Shown here: positions 49,267-59,866 of the stretch, in pieces
How the letters are laid out: the number at the start of each line of letters is the position of its first letter
Position numbering within the stretch: position 1 is the first letter of the stretch
Assembly: GCF_020639365.1 (NCBI RefSeq)
Contig: NZ_JAINUL010000001.1
Location: 6,764,910-6,828,909 of the forward strand
Direction: 5' to 3'
Source of the DNA: Streptomyces flavotricini
GTDB taxonomy: Bacteria > Actinomycetota > Actinomycetes > Streptomycetales > Streptomycetaceae
Length of the DNA stretch: 64,000 nucleotides
Notes under the pieces: model-generated
What the model was told of the DNA's origin: nothing
The model's input: the letters and a program-made list of their open reading frames with translations, nothing else
Database searches by the model: none
Translations under genes and position numbers: made by a program

Positions 49267-50811
49267 CTACTGCTTGGTGAAGGTGCCCAGGTGGGTGGCG
49301 TCCAGGTACTCGACGCGGACCGTGCCGTCCTTGAAGACCACCCCGGTGCGGCCGACGGCGTTCTCGCCGGCGGTCACGTAGCTGAAGGTGTCCCCGTCGT
49401 AGTGGGTGAGAGGGAAGCGCATCGGCTTCGGGCCGAGGGAGAGGGTGAGGCCGCCGCCGGGATCCGCCGTCACGGTCAGTTTTCCGTAGTACGGGCTGAC
49501 GTAGGTCCCGGTGTACGCGCTGTCGGCGCGGGCCGGCTTCGCCCCCGCGGGCGGGTGCGCGTAGTCGGTGGCGGAGGGGCCGGGGCCGAGCTGCTGGGCG
49601 TACAGCTCGGCGAAGAGGGGCAGCCAGTCGGTGGTCGGCGCGCCGTGCTCGGCGGTGTCGAAGAAGTCCATCGCGATGGCGTCGGCCATGCCGACCGGGG
49701 CGCCGTTGGTGAGGACGACGATGCCGAGCTTCTCCAGGGGCAGCATGGTGACGTTGGTGTTGGCGCCGAGTTCGAAGGCGCCGGAGTGGCTCAGGCGCAG
49801 CCGGCCCGCGTCGTCGTACGAGACGTTCCAGCCGAGCCCGTAGAAGCCGGTGTGGTCCAGGGGCGGGGTCGGCGCCTGCGACACGATGTGCGGCAGGCGC
49901 GTGGCCGCCAGGGTGTCGGCGGGAACGATCCGCTTCCCGTCGAGGGTGCCGCCGGCCAGCTGGAGGCGCAGCCAGCGGGCCATGTCGGTGGCGGTGGAGC
50001 TCACGCCGCCGGCCGGTGCCTGGGCGTCGGGGTCGCGCACGTAGCGGGGCGACCAGGTGCCGTTCGGGTTCTTGACGTGGGTGGCGGCGTGGTCGGGGGC
50101 GTTGACGAAGGCCGAGAACTCGGTGCTGGTGTGCGTCATCCCGGCGGGCTTGAACAGGGTGTCCTGGCTGAGCTTCTCCCAGGTCGTGCCCTTCTGCCGG
50201 GCGACGGCCTCGGCGGCCGCGGTGAGGCCGAAGTTGGTGTAGGCGTAGCTCGCGCGGAACGGGGAGAGGGGTTCCAGGCGCAGGTGGTCGAGGATGTACG
50301 CCTGGTCGTAGCCGAGGTCTTCGAGGAGGTCCCCGGCGTGGTCGGGGAGGCCGCTGCGGTGCGAGAACAGGTCGGCGGTGGTGACGTGGTCGGTGACCCA
50401 GGGGTCCTTCAGCGCGAACCCGGGGAGTTCGGTGCGGCGGTCCCAGTCGGCGGCGTTCTTGAGGGTGCCGGCCACCACCGTGGAGGAGATCGGCTTGGAG
50501 AGGGAGGCGATCTGGAAGACGGTGTCGGGGCCGATGGCGCCGGGTGCGTCGGTGCGCCGGACGCCGAAGCCCTTGAGGTAGACGACCTCGTCGTCGTGGA
50601 CGACGGCGACGGCGACCCCGGGGACCCCGGTGCTGCGCATGGCGTCGGTGACGAAGCCGGGCAGGCGCGCGAGCGCCTTGTCCACTTCCGCGTCGGTGAT
50701 CTGCGGCTCGGGCGCGGGCGGCGGGCTGGGCGCGGCGGCGGCGCCGGTCGCGGCCGTCGCGGCGAACACGACGGCGGCTCCGGCCGCAACGAGCATGCGG
50801 AGCGTGCGCAT
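49267..50811 (-). CDS. Secreted beta-lactamase-fold serine hydrolase
   Basis: 514 aa. A Sec signal peptide (1-27, cleaved near GAAAA-PSP) precedes a class C beta-lactamase/DD-peptidase-like domain. The SxxK motif is SLSK (Ser103, Lys106), followed by YTN (Tyr191-Asn193). The family's C-terminal HSG-like triad is in LRLSHSGAFELGANTN. A ~110-residue lipocalin-like C-terminal domain is seen after residue 390. Such proteins may be esterases, D-aminopeptidases or cell-wall enzymes. Confidence 0.88.
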   Translation of the reverse strand: MRTLRMLVAAGAAVVFAATAATGAAAAPSPPPAPEPQITDAEVDKALARLPGFVTDAMRSTGVPGVAVAVVHDDEVVYLKGFGVRRTDAPGAIGPDTVFQIASLSKPISSTVVAGTLKNAADWDRRTELPGFALKDPWVTDHVTTADLFSHRSGLPDHAGDLLEDLGYDQAYILDHLRLEPLSPFRASYAYTNFGLTAAAEAVARQKGTTWEKLSQDTLFKPAGMTHTSTEFSAFVNAPDHAATHVKNPNGTWSPRYVRDPDAQAPAGGVSSTATDMARWLRLQLAGGTLDGKRIVPADTLAATRLPHIVSQAPTPPLDHTGFYGLGWNVSYDDAGRLRLSHSGAFELGANTNVTMLPLEKLGIVVLTNGAPVGMADAIAMDFFDTAEHGAPTTDWLPLFAELYAQQLGPGPSATDYAHPPAGAKPARADSAYTGTYVSPYYGKLTVTADPGGGLTLSLGPKPMRFPLTHYDGDTFSYVTAGENAVGRTGVVFKDGTVRVEYLDATHLGTFTKQ

Positions 50812-50841
50812 GGGGACATTGTCACGCCGAACGGGTGACCT

Positions 50842-50860
50842 CGCCCCGCGAGGCGGGGCG
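50842..50860 (-). terminator. Hairpin terminator after the siderophore-interacting gene
   Basis: An 8-bp perfect stem CGCCCCGC/GCGGGGCG with a 3-nt loop, 12 bp past the stop of the minus-strand gene at 50873. Confidence 0.6.
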
Positions 50861-50872
50861 GCCCCGGTGCGG

Positions 50873-51706
50873 TCAGGCCGCGGACTCCTGCTCGGCGATG
50901 ACCCGGGCGTTCCAGTCGCGCTTGATCGCCCGCCAGCCCTCGTCCGTCTCGCCCTGGCGCCAGTAGCCGGAGATCGACAGGCGCTCCTTGGGGACGCCGC
51001 GCTCCAGGCGCAGGTGGCTGCGGAGGTCCTTCACGAAGCCGGCTTCGCCGTGCACGAAGGCGTGGACGTCGCGGGAGGGGAACTCCAGGGCCTTGACCGC
51101 CTCGACGAGGCGCTGGCCGACCGGGCCGGAGCCTCGGTGCAGCCAGACCGGGACGATGCCGTCGGGGGTGGCGATCTTCTGCTCGTCGTCCGGGCCCTCG
51201 ACCTCGACGAACGCGTGCACCCGCGCGCCCGCCGGCATCCGCTCCATCGCGGCCGCGATGGCCGGCAGGGCGCTCTCGTCGCCCACCAGCAGGTGCCAGT
51301 CGGCCGTCGTGTCCGGGGCGTACGCGCCGCCCGGGCCGAGGAAGCGGACGAGTTCACCCGGCTGGACGCGGGCCGCCCAGGGACCGGCCAGTCCCTCGTC
51401 GCCGTGGACGACGAAGTCGAGCGTCAGCTCCAGGTGCCCCGGATCCCACGAACGGACCGTGTACGCCCGCTGGCGCGGCCAGGCGTCCCGCGCGTACTCG
51501 GCGCGGATGCGGTCCAGGTCCCACGGCGAGGGGTAGGTGACGCCTTCGGGGGCGAACAGCAGCTTGATGTAATGGTCCGTGAACTCGCCCGCACTGAACC
51601 GGACCAGTCCGGCGCCGCCCAGCACCACGCGCACCATGTGCGGCGTCAGCCGCTCTGTGCGCACGACGACTGCGGTGCCGATCTTGCGGGCGCGTCCTTC
51701 TGCCAC
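50873..51706 (-). CDS. Siderophore-interacting FAD-binding reductase
   Basis: 277-aa SIP-family protein that reduces ferric siderophores to release iron in the cytoplasm. An N-terminal FAD-binding barrel has RQRAYTVRSWD and LDFVVHGDEGLAGPWA. The C-terminal NAD(P)H region has LLVGDESALPAIAAAMERM, and FVHGEAGFVKDLRSHL. A near-perfect iron box lies 26 bp upstream. The 5'-3' exonuclease gene upstream is on the same strand but is separated by this promoter region. Confidence 0.93.
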   Translation of the reverse strand: MAEGRARKIGTAVVVRTERLTPHMVRVVLGGAGLVRFSAGEFTDHYIKLLFAPEGVTYPSPWDLDRIRAEYARDAWPRQRAYTVRSWDPGHLELTLDFVVHGDEGLAGPWAARVQPGELVRFLGPGGAYAPDTTADWHLLVGDESALPAIAAAMERMPAGARVHAFVEVEGPDDEQKIATPDGIVPVWLHRGSGPVGQRLVEAVKALEFPSRDVHAFVHGEAGFVKDLRSHLRLERGVPKERLSISGYWRQGETDEGWRAIKRDWNARVIAEQESAA

Positions 51707-51731
51707 GGCGTCTCCCCTTGCTCCCCTGAAA

Positions 51732-51747
51732 CTTAGGATTACCTAAG
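51732..51747. promoter_or_regulatory. Iron box (DmdR/IdeR-type operator)
   Basis: CTTAGGATTACCTAAG: the perfect 6-bp arms match the TTAGG...CCTAA core of actinobacterial iron boxes. It is 26 bp upstream of a siderophore-interacting protein start and probably mediates iron repression by a DmdR-type regulator. Confidence 0.75.
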
Positions 51748-51755
51748 TTAGCACC

Positions 51756-52682
51756 TCAAGGGCGCAGCGCGCTGCCCAGGCGGGACACGGCTCCGCCCAG
51801 ACCCCACCGGCGCGCCAGCGCGTCGACGAGTTCCGGCTGCGCGGGAACCGCGGGCAGAGCCGGGTCGAACTCCGGAAGAGGGACGTCCGCGGCCACCCGG
51901 ACCACCTTCGGAGCCACCGCCAGGTACGGCCGGGATTCGTCCAGCCGCTTGCGCTGCGTGGGCGTCAGCTTCGACTTCGGGTCCTCGATCGCCGCGATGA
52001 TCCCGGCCAGCGAGCCGTACGCGTCCAGCAGCTTCGCCGCCGTCTTCTCGCCGATCCCCGGGACCCCCGGCAGCCCGTCGCTCGGGTCCCCGCGCAGCAG
52101 CGCCAGGTCCGCGTACCCCGCACCGTCCACCCCGTACTTCTCGCGCAGCCACGCCTCGTCCGTCACCTGGAGGGTGCCGACCCCCTTCAGCGGGTACAGC
52201 ACGCGCCGCTGCCGGGCGTCGTCCACCAGCTGGTACAGGTCCCGGTCGCCGGTGACGATGTCCACCGGGCCCGTGGCGCGCGCCGTGAGCGTGCCGATCA
52301 CGTCGTCGGCCTCGTACCCGGCGACCCCCACCCGGGCGATCCCGAACGCGTCCAGCGCCGCCTCGATGATCGGGACCTGCGGGGACAGGGTGTCGGGGGT
52401 CTCCTCCACGTCCGGACCGCTCTCGGTCTCCTCGGCGACCCGGTGCGCCTTGTACGAGGGGATCAGCTCCACCCGCCAGTGGGGCCGCCAGTCGGCGTCC
52501 ATGCAGGCCACCAGATCGTCGGGGCGGTGGTCCTGGACGAGCCGCCCGATGAAGTCGAGCAGCCCGCGCACCGCGTTGACCGGAGTGCCGTCGGGGGCCT
52601 TCACGGAATCCGGCACGCCGAAGTACGCGCGGTAGTAGAGGGAGGCGGTGTCCAGCAGCATCAGGCGTCGAGTCGTCGTCAC
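51756..52682 (-). CDS. 5'-3' exonuclease (flap endonuclease-like)
   Basis: 308-aa stand-alone version of the DNA polymerase I N-terminal nuclease domain. Metal-binding acidic motifs are LLDTASLYYRAYF, DADWRPHWRVELIPSYKAHR, AGYEADDVIGTL and VTGDRDLYQLV. The helix-hairpin-helix GVPGIGEKTAAKLL is present. Likely roles are RNA primer removal or repair. The GTG at 52682 has no ribosome site; an in-frame ATG at 52661 would shorten it by 7 residues. Confidence 0.92.
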   Translation of the reverse strand: MTTTRRLMLLDTASLYYRAYFGVPDSVKAPDGTPVNAVRGLLDFIGRLVQDHRPDDLVACMDADWRPHWRVELIPSYKAHRVAEETESGPDVEETPDTLSPQVPIIEAALDAFGIARVGVAGYEADDVIGTLTARATGPVDIVTGDRDLYQLVDDARQRRVLYPLKGVGTLQVTDEAWLREKYGVDGAGYADLALLRGDPSDGLPGVPGIGEKTAAKLLDAYGSLAGIIAAIEDPKSKLTPTQRKRLDESRPYLAVAPKVVRVAADVPLPEFDPALPAVPAQPELVDALARRWGLGGAVSRLGSALRP

Positions 52683-52835
52683 GGTGACGATGATGCCGCA
52701 ACCCGCACGTGCTCCCGCAGCCGACGGTTACGCCCGGGGGCACGGAAAGTGGCCGTGAGTGCGCTCGAAAATGGCACGGGAGTTTCACCCGGGGCGTACC
52801 CTTGTCGGCTCTTGCACGCGAAACCGGTGGCGGTT

Positions 52836-52856
52836 GCTGCGTAAGGTGCTTACAGC
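52836..52856. promoter_or_regulatory. Imperfect inverted repeat upstream of the XRE-cupin gene
   Basis: GCTGCGTAAG and CTTACAGC flank a GTG centre; the arms pair with a 2-nt bulge. It lies 64 bp upstream of the regulator's start, in the 238-bp gap with the exonuclease gene. It could be an autoregulatory site. Nothing else of note is seen in this gap. Confidence 0.35.
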
Positions 52857-52920
52857 ACACCGATGTGAGACGGACGCCGACGTACGCCGACGGACCAGAC
52901 AAGGGGAGGGCAGCCCCGCC

Positions 52921-53532
52921 ATGGACGACAGGGACGGCTCGGACGACAAGGAACGGGACAAGGACGCCAAGGAACCGCTCCGGGTGGGCGTGGCCGTGCG
53001 CAAGCGGCGCCGGGCACTGCACCTGACCCTCGCCGCCGTATCGGCGCGCAGCGGCCTGTCGGTGCCCTTCCTCAGCCAGATAGAGAACGAGCGGGCCCGG
53101 CCCAGCATGCGGTCCCTGGAACGGGTCGCGGACGCGCTGGAGACCACGGCCGTCGAGCTGCTGGCCGCCTCGGACACCGCGCGCACGGTGGACCTCGTAC
53201 GGGCCGGGGACGACTCCGGGCTCACGCCGGTCCCGGGTGTGCGCCCCCTCGTACGCGGACACCACCAGCTGCACGCGCTGGAGTTCACCGGGGACCAGGA
53301 CGCCGGCCGCGAGTACCAGCACCGCAACGACGAGTTGATGTACGTGGTCTCGGGCGCCTGCCAGGTGGAGGCCGAGGGGCGGGCGTACCGGCTGGAGAGC
53401 GGGGACGCGCTGTTCCTGTCCGGCGGCGTACGGCACCGCTGGCGGGCCGTCTCCGAGGACACCCGGCTCCTGGTCGTGGCGGTCGGCGAGCACATCCACG
53501 CGACCTCCGAGCCCCCCTCGCCCGGGCGGTGA
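52921..53532 (+). CDS. XRE-type helix-turn-helix regulator with cupin domain
   Basis: 203 aa. After a charged N-terminal stretch, the helix-turn-helix (about 20-75) includes LAAVSARSGLSVPFLSQIENERARPS. A C-terminal cupin (about 115-190; DELMYVVSGACQVEAEG, LESGDALFLSGGVRHRW) is the likely effector-binding part. This PuuR-like layout often senses small metabolites. It overlaps the next gene by 4 nt (GTGA), so both products are made together. Confidence 0.9.
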   Translation: MDDRDGSDDKERDKDAKEPLRVGVAVRKRRRALHLTLAAVSARSGLSVPFLSQIENERARPSMRSLERVADALETTAVELLAASDTARTVDLVRAGDDSGLTPVPGVRPLVRGHHQLHALEFTGDQDAGREYQHRNDELMYVVSGACQVEAEGRAYRLESGDALFLSGGVRHRWRAVSEDTRLLVVAVGEHIHATSEPPSPGR

Positions 53533-54266
53533 GCCGCAGCCGGACGCGGGTCGTCTCGCTCGTGCCCTCGCTGACCGAGGCGGTGGCGGTCAGCGCCCCC
53601 GGGCTGCTCGTCGGGGTCACCGACTGGTGCACGCACCCCGCGGACCTCGAAGGGCGGGGCGCGGTGCGCATCGGGGGTACGAAGAACCCGGACGTGGAGC
53701 GGATCACGGCGCTGCGCCCGGACCTGGTGATCGCCAACGAGGAGGAGAACCGGGCCCCGGACCTGGCGGCGCTGCGCGGGGCCGGGGTCGAGGTGCTGGT
53801 CACCGAGGTACGGGAGCTGCCGCAGGCGCTGACGGAGCTGTCCCGGGTGCTGGTGGGGGCCCTGGGGCTGGCGCGGCCGCAGTGGCTGGACGAGGCCGAG
53901 GCGGCCTGGACGCGGGTGGAGCCGGCCGGCCCGCTGCGCGCCTTCGTACCGGTGTGGCGGCGCCCCTGGATGGTGCTCGGCCGGGACACGTTCGCGGGCG
54001 ATCTGCTCGCCCGGCTGGGCGTGGACAACGTCTACGCCGGGAACGCCGAGCGGTATCCGCGGGTGCCGGTGGAGGAGCTGGCCGCCGCCGACTGCGATCT
54101 GGTGGTGCTCCCCGACGAGCCGTACCGCTTCACGCGCGAGGACGGCCCGGAGGCCTTCCCGGACCGTCCCTCCGCCCTGGTCAGCGGCCGCCACCTCACC
54201 TGGTACGGGCCCTCGCTGGCCGAGGCCCCGGCCGTACTGGCGGCGGCGCTGCGGGCCGCCCGCTGA
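53529..54266 (+). CDS. Helical-backbone metal-receptor-like protein (BtuF-like), no signal peptide
   Basis: 245 aa. It resembles periplasmic binding proteins for cobalamin or iron-siderophores: VVSLVPSLTEAV, VGVTDWCTHP, and ALRPDLVIANEEENR. It starts SRSRTRVVSLVPS, with no signal peptide or lipobox, so it is predicted to be cytoplasmic, unlike true transport receptors. Its start overlaps the XRE-cupin gene. It may sense or store a cofactor. The role is unclear. Confidence 0.82.
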   Translation: MSRSRTRVVSLVPSLTEAVAVSAPGLLVGVTDWCTHPADLEGRGAVRIGGTKNPDVERITALRPDLVIANEEENRAPDLAALRGAGVEVLVTEVRELPQALTELSRVLVGALGLARPQWLDEAEAAWTRVEPAGPLRAFVPVWRRPWMVLGRDTFAGDLLARLGVDNVYAGNAERYPRVPVEELAAADCDLVVLPDEPYRFTREDGPEAFPDRPSALVSGRHLTWYGPSLAEAPAVLAAALRAAR

Positions 54267-54276
54267 CGGCGGTGCG

Positions 54277-55398
<1,122 letters not shown>

Positions 55399-55453
55399 GG
55401 ATCCAGCCTCGCGGCGGAGCCGGGCGGACGGCAGAGTCCATCTCTCTATAAGG

Positions 55454-55472
55454 CCATAAACTGACTTTATGG
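55454..55472. promoter_or_regulatory. LysR-type operator overlapping the LysR start codon
   Basis: A perfect 7-bp inverted repeat CCATAAA-CTGAC-TTTATGG. The right arm includes the ATG of the LysR gene (55469). TAAACT within it fits a -10 element spaced for a transcript that starts at the ATG. Binding here would block the LysR promoter directly and sit 56 bp from the transporter start. Confidence 0.6.
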
Positions 55473-56392
55473 GTAACGGAGAGTGGGTTCCGCTGGCGCA
55501 CCGGGTACCGGACCTGGGGGCGCTGGAGCTGCTGCTCGCGGTCGCCCGGATCGGCAGCCTGAGCGGCGCCGCCAAGCGCATGGGGATCACCCAGCCCGCT
55601 GCGAGCAGCCGGATCCGGGCCATGGAGACGCGGCTGGGCGTGGCGCTGGTGGACCGCTCGCCGCGGGGGTCGACCCTGACGGCCGAGGGGGCGCTCGTCA
55701 CCGACTGGGCGCGGCGCGTGGTGGAGGCGGCCGAGGCCTTCGACGCCGGGGCACAGGCGCTGCGCGGGCGGCGGGACTCGCGGCTGCGGGTGGCCGCCAG
55801 CATGACCATCGCGGAGTACCTGCTGCCGGGGTGGCTGATCGCGCTGCGCGGGCAGCGGCCGGGGACGGCGGTGTCCCTGCACGCGGGGAACTCGGCCGTG
55901 GTCGCGGAGCGGGTGCTGGCCCATGAGGCGGACCTGGGGTTCGTGGAGGGGCTGTCAGTGCCGGAGGGCCTGGACTCGGCGGTCATCGCGCAGGACCGGC
56001 TGGTGGTGGCGGTGGCTCCGGGGCACGCGTGGGCGCGGCGCACAAAGGGGGTGGCGGCGGCGGAGCTGGCGGCGACCCCGCTCATCCTGCGGGAGTGGGG
56101 ATCGGGGACCCGGCAGGTGCTGGACGCCGCGCTGGCGCAGAGCGGCGGGCTCGCGGCCCCGCTGCTGGAGCTGGCGTCGACGACGGCGGTGAAGGCGGCG
56201 GCGCTGAGCGGTGCGGGGCCGTGCGTGCTGTCGGAGCTGGCGCTGGGGGAGGAGCTGGCGGCGCGGCGCCTCGTCGAGGTCCCGGTGACGGGGGCCGCCC
56301 TGGGGCGGGCCCTGCGGGCGGTGTGGCCGGTGGGGAACAGGCCGGCGGGCCCGGCCCGCGACCTGCTGTCGCTGACCCGGGCCCGCCCTTGA
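55469..56392 (+). CDS. LysR-family transcriptional regulator
   Basis: 307 aa. The N-terminal helix-turn-helix (about 15-75) has LELLLAVARIGSLSGAAKRM and ITQPAASSRIRAME. The C-terminal effector domain follows (LRVAASMTIAEYLLPGWL, GTRQVLDAAL). There is no ribosome site before the ATG and a -10-like TAAACT lies 6 nt upstream, so the mRNA may be leaderless. It probably controls the divergent TDT transporter. Confidence 0.9.
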   Translation: MGNGEWVPLAHRVPDLGALELLLAVARIGSLSGAAKRMGITQPAASSRIRAMETRLGVALVDRSPRGSTLTAEGALVTDWARRVVEAAEAFDAGAQALRGRRDSRLRVAASMTIAEYLLPGWLIALRGQRPGTAVSLHAGNSAVVAERVLAHEADLGFVEGLSVPEGLDSAVIAQDRLVVAVAPGHAWARRTKGVAAAELAATPLILREWGSGTRQVLDAALAQSGGLAAPLLELASTTAVKAAALSGAGPCVLSELALGEELAARRLVEVPVTGAALGRALRAVWPVGNRPAGPARDLLSLTRARP

Positions 56393-56395
56393 TCG

Positions 56396-56415
56396 CCGCC
56401 CCTGGGCGGGGGCGG
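56396..56415. terminator. Hairpin between the LysR gene and the small DUF5988-like gene
   Basis: A 7-bp stem CCGCCCC/GGGGCGG with a 6-nt loop, between convergent genes and 4 bp past the LysR stop. Confidence 0.5.
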
Positions 56416-56432
56416 TCAGGGCGGCGGCGCCG

Positions 56433-56633
56433 TCATTCGGCGATCTCGGTGCGCTCCCACCACTGGAAGACCTCCAGCGGGCCCTGCGGGCCGTCCTGCC
56501 GCCGCTGCGTGGCACGGAAGTGCTCGTAACCCCCGCGGTGCCTGATCTTCACGTCCTCGCCGGAGGGTGGGGCGTCGACGACCCGCTCGGTGAGGTCGGC
56601 CGGTCCGCCCTCCAGCACTGCCTTGTTCGTCAT
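56433..56633 (-). CDS. Small conserved protein, probably DUF5988 family
   Basis: 66 aa: starts MTNKAVLEGGPADL, includes DDVKIRHRGGYEHF-like HRGGYEHFRAT, and ends EVFQWWERTEIAE. From memory this matches short actinobacterial DUF5988-type proteins of unknown function. No membrane segment or cysteine. The ribosome site is weak (GGGGG). It lies 52 bp downstream of the gamma-glutamyl hydrolase gene on the same strand and may belong to that transcript. Confidence 0.65.
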   Translation of the reverse strand: MTNKAVLEGGPADLTERVVDAPPSGEDVKIRHRGGYEHFRATQRRQDGPQGPLEVFQWWERTEIAE

Positions 56634-56685
56634 ACCCCCAGTCTTGCGAGCGGGCGCACGGCGCGCACGTCGGCGCCGTCAGCCG

Positions 56686-57390
56686 TCAGGCCGGGACCGC
56701 CGCGGTGCGGGAGGCCGCTTCGACCAGCGCGGACATCACGCGGGTGTCCTTGTCGCGTTCCGGGTGCCACTGGACGCCGAGGACCCAGCGCCCCGGGTCG
56801 CCGAGCTCGATGGCCTCCACCGTTCCGTCGACCGCGTGCGCCGAGGCGATCAGGCCCTCGCCCAGCCGCTCGACGGCCTGGTGGTGGTAGGTGGGCACCT
56901 CGGCCTCCTCCGGGACCAGCGCCGCGTACCGGCTGCCCTCGACCGGACGGACCGGGTGCCAGGACATGACGCCCGGGGCCGCCACGTGGCCGTCGATGTG
57001 CTGGATCAGCGTGCCGCCCAGGGCCACGTTCAGCGCCTGCATGCCCCGGCAGATGCCCAGCACCGGCAGGCCCGCCGCCAGGGCCGCCTCGATCAGGGCC
57101 AGTTCCCACTCGTCCCGCTTGGTCGCGGGGGCGCCCGTACGGGGGTCCCGGTCGGCCCCGTAGCGGACCGGGTCCACATCGGGGCCGCCCGCGACGACCA
57201 GGCCGTCCAGCCGGCTCAGCACCTCCGCCGCCGAACCGGGTTCGTCCGGCGGGAGCAGCACGGCCGCGCCGCCCGCCGCCTGGACGAGCTCGTAGTACCC
57301 GGTGGGCACGAGGGACGTGGGGACGTCCCACACCGCGTAGCGGGTGGATTCCTCCACGTAGGTCGTGATGCCGATGAGCGGCCTGGGCAC
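56686..57390 (-). CDS. Gamma-glutamyl-amine hydrolase (PuuD-like class I glutamine amidotransferase)
   Basis: 234-aa peptidase C26 protein. The nucleophile is Cys114 in GICRGMQ; the His/Glu pair is in QWHPE (His209, Glu211). This family cleaves the gamma-glutamyl bond of intermediates such as gamma-glutamyl-GABA. GTG at 57390 is chosen because GGAGG lies 8 nt upstream; a TTG further up lies inside that ribosome site. It follows the permease gene by 33 bp, and with the divergent synthetase it would complete a gamma-glutamylation pathway. Confidence 0.88.
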   Translation of the reverse strand: MPRPLIGITTYVEESTRYAVWDVPTSLVPTGYYELVQAAGGAAVLLPPDEPGSAAEVLSRLDGLVVAGGPDVDPVRYGADRDPRTGAPATKRDEWELALIEAALAAGLPVLGICRGMQALNVALGGTLIQHIDGHVAAPGVMSWHPVRPVEGSRYAALVPEEAEVPTYHHQAVERLGEGLIASAHAVDGTVEAIELGDPGRWVLGVQWHPERDKDTRVMSALVEAASRTAAVPA

Positions 57391-57423
57391 GGTTTCTACC
57401 TCCAAGGGGTCGAAGAACGGCGG

Positions 57424-58893
<1,470 letters not shown>

Positions 58894-58909
58894 GTGCGCT
58901 CCTGCCTAG

Positions 58910-58937
58910 GGCAATGGTTGTGGGGCGTACCTTTGCC
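58910..58937. promoter_or_regulatory. Candidate GntR operator upstream of the permease gene
   Basis: The arms GGCAATGGT and ACCTTTGCC (8 of 9 symmetric) are separated by 10 bp. The same GCAATGGT-N10-ACCTT arrangement recurs at 59811 in the divergent GntR/synthetase promoter, which suggests a common regulator. Confidence 0.65.
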
Positions 58938-59042
58938 GTAGGGGAGTGGAGTGCGCAAGACCCCTGCGTTAAACAGGGGTTACGAAAAGTTCACGAGCCG
59001 CTCCCGCCGCCCCCGTTTCCGGCCCGATCGACGGGACACCCC

Positions 59043-59789
59043 CTAGGCGAGGAACCCGCGCAGCAGGGCGGCCGTTCCGCAGCAGTGTTCGCGCATCACC
59101 TCGCGCGCCGCGTCGGGGTGGCGCTCCAGCACCGCCTCCACGAGCGCGCTGTGCTGCTGCTGGGAGTGCTCCAGGTTGCGCACCAGCAGCGGGATGCAGT
59201 CCAGCAGGTCGTTCACGGTGGCCCGGACGGCGGCGTACTGGGCCGTGAGGCTGGCCGATCCGGCCAGCTCGCACAGGGTGAGGTGGAACAGGGTGTCCTG
59301 GCGGCGGTAGTCGGTCAGCGGCGCGTCATGGGTGGCGGACAGCGCGCCGAGCAGACGCTCGGAACCCTCCTCGGTCAGCCCCTGGGAGGCGCACAGTCCG
59401 GCCGCGCCCACCTCCAGGACCTCGCGGAACCGCAGCACGTCCTCGATGTCCACGCCCACCACGCGCCGGCGCAGCTCGTCCTCGGTGCCGCCGGCCGGGG
59501 TGTCGGGGCGGGGGAGCACGAACGTTCCTCCGTACCGCCCGCGCCGCGCCTCCACCAGGCCCTGGTCCTGGAGCACCTTCAGCACCTCGCGCAGGGTGAC
59601 CCGGCTGATCCCCATCCGCTCCGCCAGCTCCCGTTCGGGCGGCAGCCGTTCGCCGCCCGGCACCAGACCCAGCCGGACCACCTGGAGGATCTGCTCCAGG
59701 GCCTCCTCGAAACCGTTGCCCGCCCGCACCTGCCGCAGTACCGGATTCAGCCGCGCGATCGCGCCGCCTTCGCTCGCCGTGTCGGTCAT
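59043..59789 (-). CDS. GntR-family regulator (FadR subfamily, FCD domain)
   Basis: 248 aa. The N-terminal winged helix (about 20-90) has LPPERELAERMGISRVTLRE. A helical FCD effector domain (about 105-235) has RFREVLEVGAAGLCA and the metal-ligand-like region (Asp/His in DTLFHLTLCELAG and QQQHSALVEAV). The ATG at 59789 follows GGAGGAG by 5 nt; a TTG further upstream lies in that ribosome site. It corresponds in position to the GntR regulator next to glnA4 in S. coelicolor (EpuRII, from memory). Confidence 0.9.
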   Translation of the reverse strand: MTDTASEGGAIARLNPVLRQVRAGNGFEEALEQILQVVRLGLVPGGERLPPERELAERMGISRVTLREVLKVLQDQGLVEARRGRYGGTFVLPRPDTPAGGTEDELRRRVVGVDIEDVLRFREVLEVGAAGLCASQGLTEEGSERLLGALSATHDAPLTDYRRQDTLFHLTLCELAGSASLTAQYAAVRATVNDLLDCIPLLVRNLEHSQQQHSALVEAVLERHPDAAREVMREHCCGTAALLRGFLA

Positions 59790-59810
59790 CTCGGCTCCTC
59801 CCCTTCCCAA

Positions 59811-59838
59811 GCAATGGTTCTATTCAATACCTTAGGGC
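59811..59838. promoter_or_regulatory. Candidate GntR operator in the GntR/synthetase intergenic region
   Basis: GCAATGGT-N10-ACCTTAGG matches the site before the permease (same left half, same 10-bp spacing, ACCTT on the right). It lies between the divergent starts at 59789 and 59867 and could control both. Confidence 0.6.
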
Positions 59839-59866
59839 TTCTCGGCTCACCGAAGGAGAGATTCCA

